Assembly: GCF_947172395.1 (NCBI RefSeq)
Contig: NC_069097.1
Location: 5,688,142-5,752,141 of the forward strand
Direction: 5' to 3'
Length of the DNA: 64,000 nucleotides
DNA from: Bicyclus anynana
Taxonomy: Eukaryota; Arthropoda; Insecta; Lepidoptera; Nymphalidae
This document shows positions 31,036 to 40,115 of this stretch, in pieces. Both the position numbers and the translations under genes were made by a program. The first letter of the stretch is position 1. Every line of letters begins with the position of its first letter. The notes under the pieces are model-generated. The model made no database searches. It was not told the origin of the DNA and worked only from the letters and a program-made list of their open reading frames with translations.

Positions 31036-31079
31036 AGAGTTCGTCCGATGAAGTAATAGTACTTCATCGGACGAACTCT
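31036..31079. repeat. perfect 20-bp inverted repeat, 4-nt loop
   Basis: AGAGTTCGTCCGATGAAGTA (31036-31055) pairs exactly with 31060-31079 around ATAG. Imperfect pairing continues about 10 bp outward (TTGCGG.../...CTGCAA). Confidence 0.9.
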
Positions 31080-31137
31080 GCTGCAATGCTTATTTTTGAC
31101 ATCAAATAGGTAGTGCCTAGTATGCTGTGATCAGCGC

Positions 31138-31287
31138 GGCTATTCTCTATAATAGATGTTTTGTATAACTCGCAAGTGCGAGTTTTGAATTCACCGCTAT
31201 CTTTCTCATTGTATGGTATCGTGTTAAACAGAGAGAGGTAGAGGTGAATTCGAAACTCGCACTTGCGAATATCGTTACAGAATAGCC
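31138..31287. mobile_element. 150-bp MITE with inverted ends
   Basis: Ends GGCTATTCT / AGAATAGCC. Subterminal arms are CGCAAGTGCGAGTTTTGAAT and its inverse GAATTCGAAACTCGCACTTGCG. Non-coding. The target duplication is not evident. Confidence 0.7.
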
Positions 31288-31364
31288 TAATGGGTTTGAA
31301 AGGTTAGCGGTGAAATTTTAGGCACATGATGATAAACACCTACGAGTACGGTACGAGGCCTGGG

Positions 31365-31521
31365 CATGTAGCCTAATTACAGATAAATTCGCTTTCTACA
31401 AACGCTAACGCTTTGAAAACTAAATAATTGTATTGGATACAAATACGTCATCCCTCTTACATTTATTTATTTTGGAAGTGTATGCGTTTGTCGAAAGAAA
31501 ATTGACGAGTAACTTGGCTAC
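31365..31521. mobile_element. diverged fold-back MITE family M1
   Basis: TTTCTACAAACGCTAACGCT on the left. The right arm GCGTTTGTCGAAAGAAAATT is more degraded. Same family as 26996 and 62208. Confidence 0.55.
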
Positions 31522-32243
31522 TTTTGTCGAATAAATCATCTGCAAAATCGCGTTAGGCCGACTTTCATTATAGAAATCGTTGTATCGTCGTAGCCGTTGC
31601 AGCCCTCAGAGAACTCTCCTAAAAGGAGAGGAGATGGTCTCCACCCCCTTTTAATCATAACTGACAGTCATTAAAAATAGACTAATGATAATAATATCTT
31701 ATTAGCTATTAGATTAAAATGGTTCAGGAAAAAGATAATAACGTCGACACAATTGTGTTTAATGAAAAGTCTGTAATAAATTGTTATGACATGCAAAAAT
31801 TCATAGCAACATATTTATCGTGCAGGCGGCGAGACGACACGTGAAAAATAACGTTCTACATTTATATGCGGCATAAATAACGTTTTTACAATAAATAAAC
31901 ACTCGGCCAGGTTAACACGTTGAGGACATTTATATTAATTAAGTGCAGGAAAACGATAATATAGTATTCAACGATAATGTAGTTTATACATTGTGGGAGA
32001 ATTGTATGAGACTTGAGGAAACGTTTTATTTACGTGAATCATGCTATCGAAGCAATTACAGTTAAAACTCCTTTCGAGTTTCCCGAATTGCCTTATTTTA
32101 ATATTCACGGGAAATAATTGTAATGAAACTGTTTACTACTGTGCCATCAGCCTTATAACCAAGTTGATGACTATTGGTGTATTCAGTCTGTATATACGTG
32201 ATTCGGTGACATTTATGAACGCTCCATAATAATAACTATACTA
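31522..32243. other. unannotated intergenic stretch upstream of the R1-type element
   Basis: AT-rich; a 62-codon ATG frame (32041-32229) has no known domain. It forms the pre-insertion flank of the LINE. Confidence 0.3.
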
Positions 32244-32256
32244 GGTGCTGGTGGTA
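32244..32256. repeat. target-site duplication, 5' copy
   Basis: GGTGCTGGTGGTA, identical to 37713-37725. Confidence 0.9.
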
Positions 32257-32566
32257 GCCCTCGGTCTTGGGGTCATACAAGACCGGTAGCCCGGTCCAAG
32301 GAAGGACAGAGACATCTTCTCTGTGTTTCACTTGGACAAATCTCCTTTGGCGCGTCCACGTCGCGGGGGTGGGCATCACGGGAGTCAGTAGGCCGGCTCA
32401 CGTGATGGCGAAGTTCGGAGGGGGTCCCAGTACTGCGGGGAATATCGCGGTCCCCTGCCTAGGGTTACAGGTGAAGACCTCAAATCCAGGCAGCGTCTGT
32501 ACTCGGAGCGAGCGGCTGTCTGGTCAGCGTCTGTTCCACATTGGGCGGCTGTTTTTTCTTTGAAAG
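32257..32566 (+). promoter_or_regulatory. 5' UTR / presumed internal promoter of R1-type element
   Basis: GC-richer than its flanks. Non-LTR elements of this type carry an internal promoter here (known for the family, not visible directly). It is open throughout in the ORF1 frame, except for a TGA at 32561-32563, three bases before the ORF1 ATG. Confidence 0.5.
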
Positions 32567-34648
32567 ATGGGAAGGAGGAGATCTATAGAGATCTTGATTT
32601 ATAACATGGAAGCACAACAAAAAAAACATATACCCCAGGCGGGTACCGGCGCTGAGCATTCTCGCGCCGGAGAATCCCGTCCCCTGGAAGCTCCGGCTGA
32701 TGAAAGGGGCTGCCCCTCGTATTCTGGGGGGGGCAACGTTTTGCCAAAATGTATCAAGCCATTTAAAGGAGAGGAAGCTGAAAAAGTTGAAGACCCTTTC
32801 GCTAGAAGAGGTACAGTACAGAGAACACCACCAGGACTCGCTATAACACAAGAACATGAAACAAATATTGAAAGCGATGCTTCTGAAAATACTGATAACG
32901 GTGAAGATGACGAAGATAGTAAACTTATCAAACACAGAAGAGTAGAAAAAGAAAAACGGCCAAAGAAAAGGAAAAAAGTATCGAGCCCTACTATGGTACA
33001 ACCAAACGACATAGAACCCTCAGAAGAACTAAAGAAAATTAAGGCTAAGGTGGAGGAACTGGCAAAATTTACTAGAGGGAATAAGAGAGTTCACCAAGAG
33101 ATCAAACAATTTGCATTGGACTTAACAAGCCTAGTCAGACAGACAGTCACAAAATATAAATATGATATGGCAAAGTTCTATGAACTACAACAGGATTTTA
33201 ATATGTACAAGAGTACACAAGAACTACGCGTCTCAGAATTAGAAACTCAAATTAAAAGTATTAAAGAAGACTACGAAAATAAATTTGAAGAATTAAGAAA
33301 TGAAAGAGATTACATATACGCTAAAAATAAAATCCCTGACAATAGATTCAATCTCAATGACCAGGAACTAAAGAACTATGACGAGCTGCTGCCGAAACTT
33401 CACCTAGAATGGACAAACGATAGTTTTAAAAATGTTATAATAGACCACGGTGATATATTTAGAGATGTCCGCAGCAATGTGGTATACTTTTGTGAAGACA
33501 ATACAAAAGTGCAGTCGAGAGTCGGAAAAAGGGTGATCAATAGATATCCAGAAGTGCTAGAAGGAGACAAGATAATCTGTGAAGGGGGGAGTTACAATAT
33601 AATAGAGCAATCAGTAACAATTCTGACTACAGAAAAAAGCAAAACTAAGACAAATAGGGTAATTGTTTTTTTCTATGATCCATATAAGCAAGACGGAAGA
33701 AGTCAACAGGATATTTATAACTTATGTGAAGAAATCAAAGAAATTGCAAAAAATCTCGGTATGTCGGAAATATCGATTGTCGCACCTCAGGGCATAGAAA
33801 TTAATACTATGCGCAAGATCCTCCAAGCAATATTTAAAACTACAGAGATCTCAGTATTCCTGAGAACGAAAAAAAGAATGCAAGGAGAAAGAAGTAAAAA
33901 TACGGCGAGAAAACCAGAAGATATTATACTTATTAAAGGAGATACAGAGTCATATGCACATGTACTAAAAAAGCTAAAACTTGGTCTTAAAGGAAGCGAG
34001 GTTTTAGAACAGATCAAAGGAGTGAGAAAGACGAATAGAGGCGACGTATTAGTAAGAGTAAAAGAAAATGCTGATGAAGTGTCCAAAACTATTAAAGACT
34101 TGGTACAAAATAAGAACGTGAAGATGCTTGTCAAAAATCAAAAAAGTACACTACACATTAGGGATATTGATAGTACAGCAGACATAGAAGAAGTTAAGAC
34201 AGCAATATGCGACGCAAATATAGATCAATCAATAGATCAACTGGAAGTGACATCCCTAAGACCAATGAAAAATGGTAATCAAATAGCGACGATAGTTCTT
34301 AACGAAAAAGATGCAGATAAAATCTTGGAAAATGTCAAAATTAGAATAGGACTAAGTATCTGTAGAGTTCAAAAAAGAATTGACGTTACAAAATGTTATC
34401 GGTGCTGGGCATATGACCATGTAGCACCAAAATGCACAGGCGTGGATAGAAGCCAAAAATGCCACCACTGTGCTCAAGATGGACATAAGGCCATAGACTG
34501 CACAAATGAAGCTTTCTGTCCACATTGCAACATTAATGGTCATCCAGCAGGTAGTGGTAGGTGTAGATTCTTTAAGCTAGCCCTAAGTAAAGCCAGAAAG
34601 AACAAGAAAGGAGACGTCATGGAGTTCTCTAAGAAACCAAATTCATAG
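32567..34648 (+). CDS. ORF1 gag-like RNA-binding protein of R1-type element
   Basis: 693 residues; the ATG at 32567 is the first in frame after a TGA, and a second Met lies at residue 14. It binds element RNA to form the cytoplasmic ribonucleoprotein that enters the nucleus (family role). Residues about 100-140 are rich in Asp/Glu then Lys/Arg (KEKRPKKRKK, a likely nuclear signal). Residues about 150-260 look coiled-coil and are Lys/Glu-rich. The C-terminus has three zinc knuckles: CYRCWAYDHVAPKC (610-623), CHHCAQDGHKAIDC (632-645) and CPHCNINGHPAGSGRC (651-666). It ends at TAG, 34646-34648, overlapping the open ORF2 frame by 16 nt in a different phase. No frameshift or stop. Codon use is A-rich, unlike the Jockey element at 9.5 kb. 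Confidence 0.88.
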   Translation: MGRRRSIEILIYNMEAQQKKHIPQAGTGAEHSRAGESRPLEAPADERGCPSYSGGGNVLPKCIKPFKGEEAEKVEDPFARRGTVQRTPPGLAITQEHETNIESDASENTDNGEDDEDSKLIKHRRVEKEKRPKKRKKVSSPTMVQPNDIEPSEELKKIKAKVEELAKFTRGNKRVHQEIKQFALDLTSLVRQTVTKYKYDMAKFYELQQDFNMYKSTQELRVSELETQIKSIKEDYENKFEELRNERDYIYAKNKIPDNRFNLNDQELKNYDELLPKLHLEWTNDSFKNVIIDHGDIFRDVRSNVVYFCEDNTKVQSRVGKRVINRYPEVLEGDKIICEGGSYNIIEQSVTILTTEKSKTKTNRVIVFFYDPYKQDGRSQQDIYNLCEEIKEIAKNLGMSEISIVAPQGIEINTMRKILQAIFKTTEISVFLRTKKRMQGERSKNTARKPEDIILIKGDTESYAHVLKKLKLGLKGSEVLEQIKGVRKTNRGDVLVRVKENADEVSKTIKDLVQNKNVKMLVKNQKSTLHIRDIDSTADIEEVKTAICDANIDQSIDQLEVTSLRPMKNGNQIATIVLNEKDADKILENVKIRIGLSICRVQKRIDVTKCYRCWAYDHVAPKCTGVDRSQKCHHCAQDGHKAIDCTNEAFCPHCNINGHPAGSGRCRFFKLALSKARKNKKGDVMEFSKKPNS

Positions 34649-37569
34649 TCCTCCAAGTAAACGCGAACAGAAGTATCACTGCCCACGATATGGCCATGAT
34701 AGTAGCGTATGAAACTAAGTGCGATTTCATAGCCTTTACCGAACCAAATTTAGCAAAATGTAAAACCAACAATAAACATCAATATATCAGTGAGGATTTA
34801 AGTGCTATGATCATTAATTATAGCAAAAAATATGATATATTAAATTACCGCACTGTGGGTTGCTTTATTTGTGTGGAGACCAAAAATACTACCATATACA
34901 GTGTGTATATTAGCCCAAATAAATGTACCCATGAGGATTTTTTAACCCACTTGGAAAACATCCAATATGACATTAGGATGCTGGCATGTCCTACAAACGA
35001 ATTTATAATAACTGGGGACTTTAATGCCAAACACGTCTGTTGGGGAGGTAAAGACACAACAAAACGAGGCATTGACCTGCTGGAGTGGACGCAGTCCCTA
35101 GAGCTCAACATTCTCAATGACGGAAAAGTGCCAACCTGCGTACGCCCAAACGGAGTCTCATACATCGACCTCACTATTGTAAGTGATAACTTGCCCACAC
35201 AGAATATTACATGGTCAGTCCTCGAGGATGATGTTCCTATGAGTGATCATAGAATCATCATAACTAAGATTGAGGAAAAAATAAAAGACAAACCAAAATA
35301 TACGTTTGGAAAGACTGATATGGATATTTTTTTTGAAATCTTTGAAAAAACAATACTTGGGAAGGAAATAAATCATGAGGAATGTGACCATGCTCTAGGA
35401 ATAGCTTTTAAGGAAAGTACCCCAAAAATCAGATGTAACGTCGATTATAAGTTACCTTACTGGTGGACTGAAAGTATTCAGGCGAAAATAAAGGATGTCA
35501 GAATAAAAAGAAGGAACTTTCAGAAATGTAAGAATACTCAAAGAAGAGAAGATCTGAAGCATGACTATAAAATCCATAAAAATGAACTGAAATGGGCAAT
35601 AATTTCTGCAAAAAAACTGAAGTGGGGCAATATGTGTGACAATTTAGAAGATGACGTATTTGGTGGAGCCTACAAAATAGTAAAAAGCCAACTCCAACTA
35701 CCAAATCCAAAAAGAACTTTACCTCTCAAAGAAAAGATTAATGTGTTCAAAGAGCTTTTTACAACAACACAAGAAGAGAGAATAAATATAGAAGAAGTAA
35801 ATGAAGACAGAGACGATCTAAAAGGATTGAAGTTTTGCGAGGGGGACATCAAGAGAGCGGCAAATAAAATAAAACTGGGAAAAGCGCCAGGCCCTGACTC
35901 TCTGCCCCCAGAAGTCGTAAAAAGAGTCATATTAAAATATTCTACCAACTTTCTCACACTATTCAACGGACTCCTGGAAAGTGGGAAGTTTCCGGAACGC
36001 TGGAAACTAGCTAAACTTATTCTGATCGACAAACCAAAGAAGAAGCCCTCGGATCCTACTAAATATCGACCAATTTGCTTGATCAATATTCTGGCTAAGG
36101 TTTACGAGACTCTCCTAAATAGCAGACTAATAAGAGATATAGACGAAAAAGGTGGTCTCAATGATAACCAGTTTGGCTTCCGAAAAGGTAGAACAACCAT
36201 TGGCGCTATTAAGCAAGTTGTATCATATGCAAGAGCTGCCAAAGTAGAAAACCAATGGAACGGCTTGATCTTAATAGACGTGAGAAATGCATTTAATACG
36301 GCATCTTGGGTAAAAATAATAGCTAAACTAAAAATAAAAAAGGTTAACAAGTACTTAGTAAATAGCATTATAGACTATCTAGAGCAGAGAGCTATTCAAA
36401 TTAACAAGGAAACCAAACTTGCTATCGGAGGTGGTGTCCCTCAAGGTTCCGTTCTCGGCCCAACCCTGTGGAACATTCTATACGACGATGTTATGTCAAT
36501 AGATGTTCCAGAGGGGGTTAAATTAGTCTGCTATGCAGATGATCTAGCAGTGTCAGTGACTGCTAAAGATAGTATAGATCTGGTAAGAAAAGGTAACGAG
36601 ACCCTGTATAGTGTGATGCTATGGATGACGCATAATCGGCTAGAAATTGCTCCGGAAAAAACTGTGGCCATTATCTTTAATAGAAGACTACGTGCGGATA
36701 TCCATTTCACGTGCGGTAGTACACCGGTGGTACCCACTCCCACTGTAACGTATCTGGGTGTTACTCTGGACTCACGGCTGAACTTCAGCAAGCACTTAAA
36801 TTTGGCCTGTGAAAAGGCCCATAAAACTACCCGAGCATTGTCTTCATTACTGCCTAACACTCGAGGACCAAGTTCACAAAAAAGGAGAACATTAGCTTTG
36901 GCAATGCAATCTGTGGTAATGTATGCGGCGCCAATATGGGTGACGGCCATGGATAAAGACATGTACAGGAAAATGGTACTGAGCTCTCAGAGAACCATGG
37001 CATTAAGATCATGCTGCGCTTACAGAACCATTTCTACTGATGCTGCTCTTGTATTGGCAAATCTTATTCCGATCCATCTTCTGGCTCGGGAAAGGTCAAA
37101 AACATACAAGATAGAAATGCCAGAGGAAAGAAGTATGGCCAGAGAAAAGACGTTAGAGGCGTGGCAAAAGGAGTGGGATCAATCTGCGAACGGTCGTTGG
37201 ACTCACAGGCTGATCAAGAATATTAAGAGCTGGGTAAACAGAAAACATGGGAGCATTACATTCGGAATGACTCAGTGCTTTACAGGTCATGGGGTCTTTA
37301 AGCAGTATACAACACGCATCAAAAAAACGGAGAGCTCCAATTGCATGTACTGCATTGACCCCAATGATGATGCAGAACATACAATTTTTTCCTGCCCTCG
37401 GTTCCGAGCTGAAAGAGAGGAAGTATCGAAGGACCTAGGACAAGAGATGACAGCAGATAATATAATAAATATAATGCTGGAATGCAGTGAGAAATGGAAT
37501 ATAGTTAGGAATTATCTGGACACTATAATGAAGATCAAGGAGAAGGATGAAAGAGAGAATGGGAAGTAA
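34633..37569 (+). CDS. ORF2 endonuclease-reverse transcriptase of R1-type element
   Basis: The first ATG is at 34690 (959 residues), but the frame is open from 34633 and the codons before it read VLQVNANRSITAHD, the conserved first strand of the endonuclease. The true protein probably starts upstream of that ATG. Counting from 34690: endonuclease motifs GDFNAKH (Asp110) and SDHR (Asp186-His187) nick the target; RT motifs GKAPGPDSLPPEVV, YRPICLINILAKVYE, DVRNAFNTASW, GVPQGSVLGP and YADD (615-618) copy RNA at the nick; the C-terminal zinc motif is Cys885-Cys888-His897-Cys902. There are no disabling changes. ORF1 ends in a -1 relative phase, so translation by frameshift or reinitiation is likely. 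Confidence 0.9.
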   Translation, partial: ETKFIVLQVNANRSITAHDMAMIVAYETKCDFIAFTEPNLAKCKTNNKHQYISEDLSAMIINYSKKYDILNYRTVGCFICVETKNTTIYSVYISPNKCTHEDFLTHLENIQYDIRMLACPTNEFIITGDFNAKHVCWGGKDTTKRGIDLLEWTQSLELNILNDGKVPTCVRPNGVSYIDLTIVSDNLPTQNITWSVLEDDVPMSDHRIIITKIEEKIKDKPKYTFGKTDMDIFFEIFEKTILGKEINHEECDHALGIAFKESTPKIRCNVDYKLPYWWTESIQAKIKDVRIKRRNFQKCKNTQRREDLKHDYKIHKNELKWAIISAKKLKWGNMCDNLEDDVFGGAYKIVKSQLQLPNPKRTLPLKEKINVFKELFTTTQEERINIEEVNEDRDDLKGLKFCEGDIKRAANKIKLGKAPGPDSLPPEVVKRVILKYSTNFLTLFNGLLESGKFPERWKLAKLILIDKPKKKPSDPTKYRPICLINILAKVYETLLNSRLIRDIDEKGGLNDNQFGFRKGRTTIGAIKQVVSYARAAKVENQWNGLILIDVRNAFNTASWVKIIAKLKIKKVNKYLVNSIIDYLEQRAIQINKETKLAIGGGVPQGSVLGPTLWNILYDDVMSIDVPEGVKLVCYADDLAVSVTAKDSIDLVRKGNETLYSVMLWMTHNRLEIAPEKTVAIIFNRRLRADIHFTCGSTPVVPTPTVTYLGVTLDSRLNFSKHLNLACEKAHKTTRALSSLLPNTRGPSSQKRRTLALAMQSVVMYAAPIWVTAMDKDMYRKMVLSSQRTMALRSCCAYRTISTDAALVLANLIPIHLLARERSKTYKIEMPEERSMAREKTLEAWQKEWDQSANGRWTHRLIKNIKSWVNRKHGSITFGMTQCFTGHGVFKQYTTRIKKTESSNCMYCIDPNDDAEHTIFSCPRFRAEREEVSKDLGQEMTADNIINIMLECSEKWNIVRNYLDTIMKIKEKDERENGK

Positions 37570-37712
37570 GACTCGCGACGTTGGTGGTAGGCTTTATGGC
37601 AGGAACACCAAACGTCTAGAAGGTAGGAGGGGTTTTTAGCCGGTAAGAGTCCGGCACTACCCAACATGGGTGTCCATGAGGATTTTCCCCCCTACGAAAA
37701 AAAAAAAAAAAA
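37570..37712 (+). other. 3' UTR and poly(A) of R1-type element
   Basis: Ends GGGTGTCCATGAGGATTTTC, seven pyrimidines, TACG and 16 A. The same GTGTCCATGAGGATTT motif sits at the fragment near 6888, marking it as a conserved 3' end that the RT may recognise. Confidence 0.75.
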
Positions 37713-37725
37713 GGTGCTGGTGGTA
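37713..37725. repeat. target-site duplication, 3' copy
   Basis: GGTGCTGGTGGTA, matching 32244-32256 exactly. Confidence 0.9.
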
Positions 37726-37868
37726 ATCATGATGTGGCTTTTAAATACGAATTTACTGAAATTAAAGCAAAGGAGATGAACACGATCCCATACAAGCTTG
37801 GGCCTGACCTGAACAAGATCGAAACATGCTTCATTTTGAAGGCTCAGATAATAACTACTGATAAATAA
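37713..37868 (+). other. open frame downstream of the insertion, same phase as the next RT
   Basis: 51 codons are open starting in the duplication (GAGGNHDVAFKYEFTEIK...), ending at TAA 37866-37868. The reading phase equals that of the reverse transcriptase that follows from 37869. I do not recognise the peptide. It may be an upstream part of that element or unrelated coding DNA that the LINE hit. Confidence 0.35.
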
Positions 37869-39922
37869 AAGTATTATCAAAATGTATTATCAAATTCACT
37901 TTCGGCTTGGCAAAATCTCTTTCTTTTTTCCTATAAACATTTCTATGTCAATAAAACAGAAAGCGGGTCGTTATGTGCAAAATTAAAAAAAAATAATTTG
38001 GATGATCGCGTTTTTTCAATTCCTGATTATTCATTTCGGACACAAAATTACAATTTGAAGAAAATTGTGGAAAACAAGGTTATGGATGGGGATCTTAAAA
38101 ACGCCGCCCGCATATTGTTCTCTAATGATACTTTAGCTCCTTTCAATGAGGTAACTCTGGAAGCCTTAAACGAAAAGCATCCTTCACAAAATACCAACAC
38201 TTTGTTTCCAGACCCACCACTTAAGCGTTCGTTTTTGCAGATAAAGGATGAGGAGACTTACGCTGCGATAATGTCATTTTCTAGTGGCTCTGCTGGTGGC
38301 ATGGACGGCATAACTCCACAACATCTAAAGGATCTTGTGGCAGTTACTGCTGGGGACGCCGGCAGAGCGCTATTGAGTGACATTACCAGACTTTGTAATC
38401 TCATGTTATCTGGCGAGGTAAATTCATCCTTTTTACCATTCCTTTACGGTGCAAGGCTTTGTGCTTTTAATAAAAAGGACGGTGGGATCCGCCCCATCGC
38501 TGTTGGTTGTACTTTTCGCCGTTTGGCGGCAAAATTAGCGTGTAGACACATTGTCACTACCCTAAAGGAAAAGTTTCAACCTATTCAAGTAGGGTTTGGT
38601 AGTAAAGGTGGTTGTGAGGCAGCAGTACATTCGGCTCGTACATTCTTAAAGAATGGCGAGGTTGAAGTACTGCTGAAAGTAGACGTGAAAAATGCTTTCA
38701 ATTCTTTGGATAGGGCAACTTTGCTGAACGAAGTTTCAACGCATCTTCCTGAAATTTACCCATATGTTTGGCAATGTTACAGCTCAGATACCAAATTGTT
38801 TTTTGGAAATAACGGTATTAAATCTAGTGTAGGCGTTCAGCAGGGGGATCCTTTAGGTCCAGCCCTTTTCAGCTTAGGGATACATAGCCATATCTCAAAT
38901 TTAACATCTAAATTTAACATATGGTATCTTGATGATGGAACTATTGGAGGCAACGTGATTGATGTCTTAAAAGATCTTAACGAAGTTAAGCAAAAATTTA
39001 GTCAAATTGGTTTAGAATTAAATTACTCGAAATGTGAATTATTTTTCACGGAAAGACTGTCGCAAGAACGACAATTACTGGCTTTTGAATTATTTAATAG
39101 AATTGCTCCCAATATTAAAATAGTTAACAAGCAATCACTTTGCCTACTTGGTGCTCCTCTTTATGACGAAGCCATTCAACCCAATTTGGATCAAAAACTC
39201 AAAACATTTTCGGCTAATACAGACAAATTGGGCTCTCTAAATTCTCACATAGCTTTTTCGATTCTAAAACATTGCCTTTTTGTACCTAAATTAATGTACG
39301 TTCTACGTTCTAGCCCAATTTGGAAATTTCCTGGTCAACTCGAAAATATGGATGCCACCTTACGAATCACACTTGAAAAAATTCTAAATTTGCATTTTGA
39401 TGATCAGTCTTGGAACCAAGCTACTTTACCGGTCAAATACGGTGGCATCGGCGTGCGAAAAATTTCTAGTGTTGCTCTTCCGGCTTTTCTTTTCTCAGTT
39501 CTCGTATTCTTAATTCCAATTCAGTTTGCATAACCTATGCCACAGAGGCTCTAGAGAGTTGGAAGGTCAGATGTCCCAACGTTGACATCCCAAAGGAACG
39601 TACTACACAAAAACTTTGGGATGCTCCATTGGTTCAGCTGACACATGAAAATTTAGTTCAAAATCTTACAAGTGCTGTAGATAGAGCCAGGCTTCTAGCA
39701 TTATCCGAAAAGGAATCTGGGTATTGGCTCCATGCCTTGCCATCGAAAAATCTTGGCACTTTATTAGACAACGAAAGTTTTCGTGTGGCTCTAGGACTCA
39801 GATTGGGTACACCATTGTGTTTAGAGCACAAATGTCCATGTGGGAAAGAGGTGAGTAAATTTGGAATCCACGGGCTTTCATGCCAAAGGAGTGGCGGTAG
39901 GCTAAAAAAATGTAAGCAATAG
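37869..39922 (+). pseudogene. reverse transcriptase relic of a second, non-R1 retroelement family
   Basis: The frame is open from 37869 (after TAA) to 39533; the TTG at 37998 is not a start. It carries SAGGMDGITPQHLKDLV, a GGIRPIAVGCTFRRL block, LLKVDVKNAFNSLDR, GVQQGDPLGPALFS and YLDD (38925-38936, YLDD in place of YADD). Near 39495-39510 a one-base deletion shifts the frame. The next frame, entered by about 39530, continues to 39922 with CPCGKEVSKFGIHGLSC, a CCHC-type motif found in this RT family before a restriction-like endonuclease region. That last region is missing: the frame ends with GGR then unrelated residues. The family is common in invertebrates but I cannot name its clade securely. 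Dead by frameshift, in-frame upstream stop and 3' loss. Confidence 0.8.
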
Positions 39923-39959
39923 AACTAATTGTCATAATATGTTTGTTTCACGTGAAAAT

Positions 39960-40115
39960 GATCTATATTATACATATAAACCTTCCTCCCGAAGCAATTT
40001 ATCTATTTAAAAAAACCGCATCAAAATCTGTTGCGTAGTTTTAAAGATTTAGGCATACATAGGGACGGACAGATAGCAACAGCAATCTTGTTTTATACTA
40101 TGTAGTGATGTGTAT
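39960..40115 (+). mobile_element. lepidopteran dispersed repeat (3'-end type)
   Basis: TATAAACCTTCCTCCCGAAG, CCGCATCAAAATCTGTTGCG, TAAAGATTTAGGCATACATA and ACTATGTAGTGATG in order. I recognise this as a frequent lepidopteran repeat. A partial start also occurs at 18080-18110. Non-coding. Confidence 0.5.

Larger units (their letters stand above)
32257..37712 (+). mobile_element. full-length R1-clade non-LTR retrotransposon
   Basis: About 5.46 kb bounded by 13-bp target-site duplications, with a 310-bp GC-rich 5' UTR, ORF1, ORF2, a 127-bp 3' UTR and a poly(A) of about 16. Both ORFs are intact and all catalytic motifs are present, so the copy may be competent. ORF1 with CCHC knuckles, an APE-type endonuclease before the RT, and a CCHC motif after it match the R1 clade (R1, TRAS, SART, Waldo and relatives). 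It is not inserted in 28S rDNA or in TTAGG repeats. Confidence 0.9.

Noticed and set aside
32480..33012. Minus-strand ORFs of 137 and 173 codons
   Set aside because: Antisense to ORF1 of the R1-type element, with no domain and Ser/Phe-rich content typical of antisense of Lys/Glu-rich coding DNA.
34845..36962. Minus-strand ORFs up to 143 codons
   Set aside because: Antisense shadows of the R1-type ORF2.
37998..38000. Start codon of the second reverse transcriptase
   Set aside because: The triplet is TTG and the frame stays open upstream to 37869, with a plausible protein continuation.
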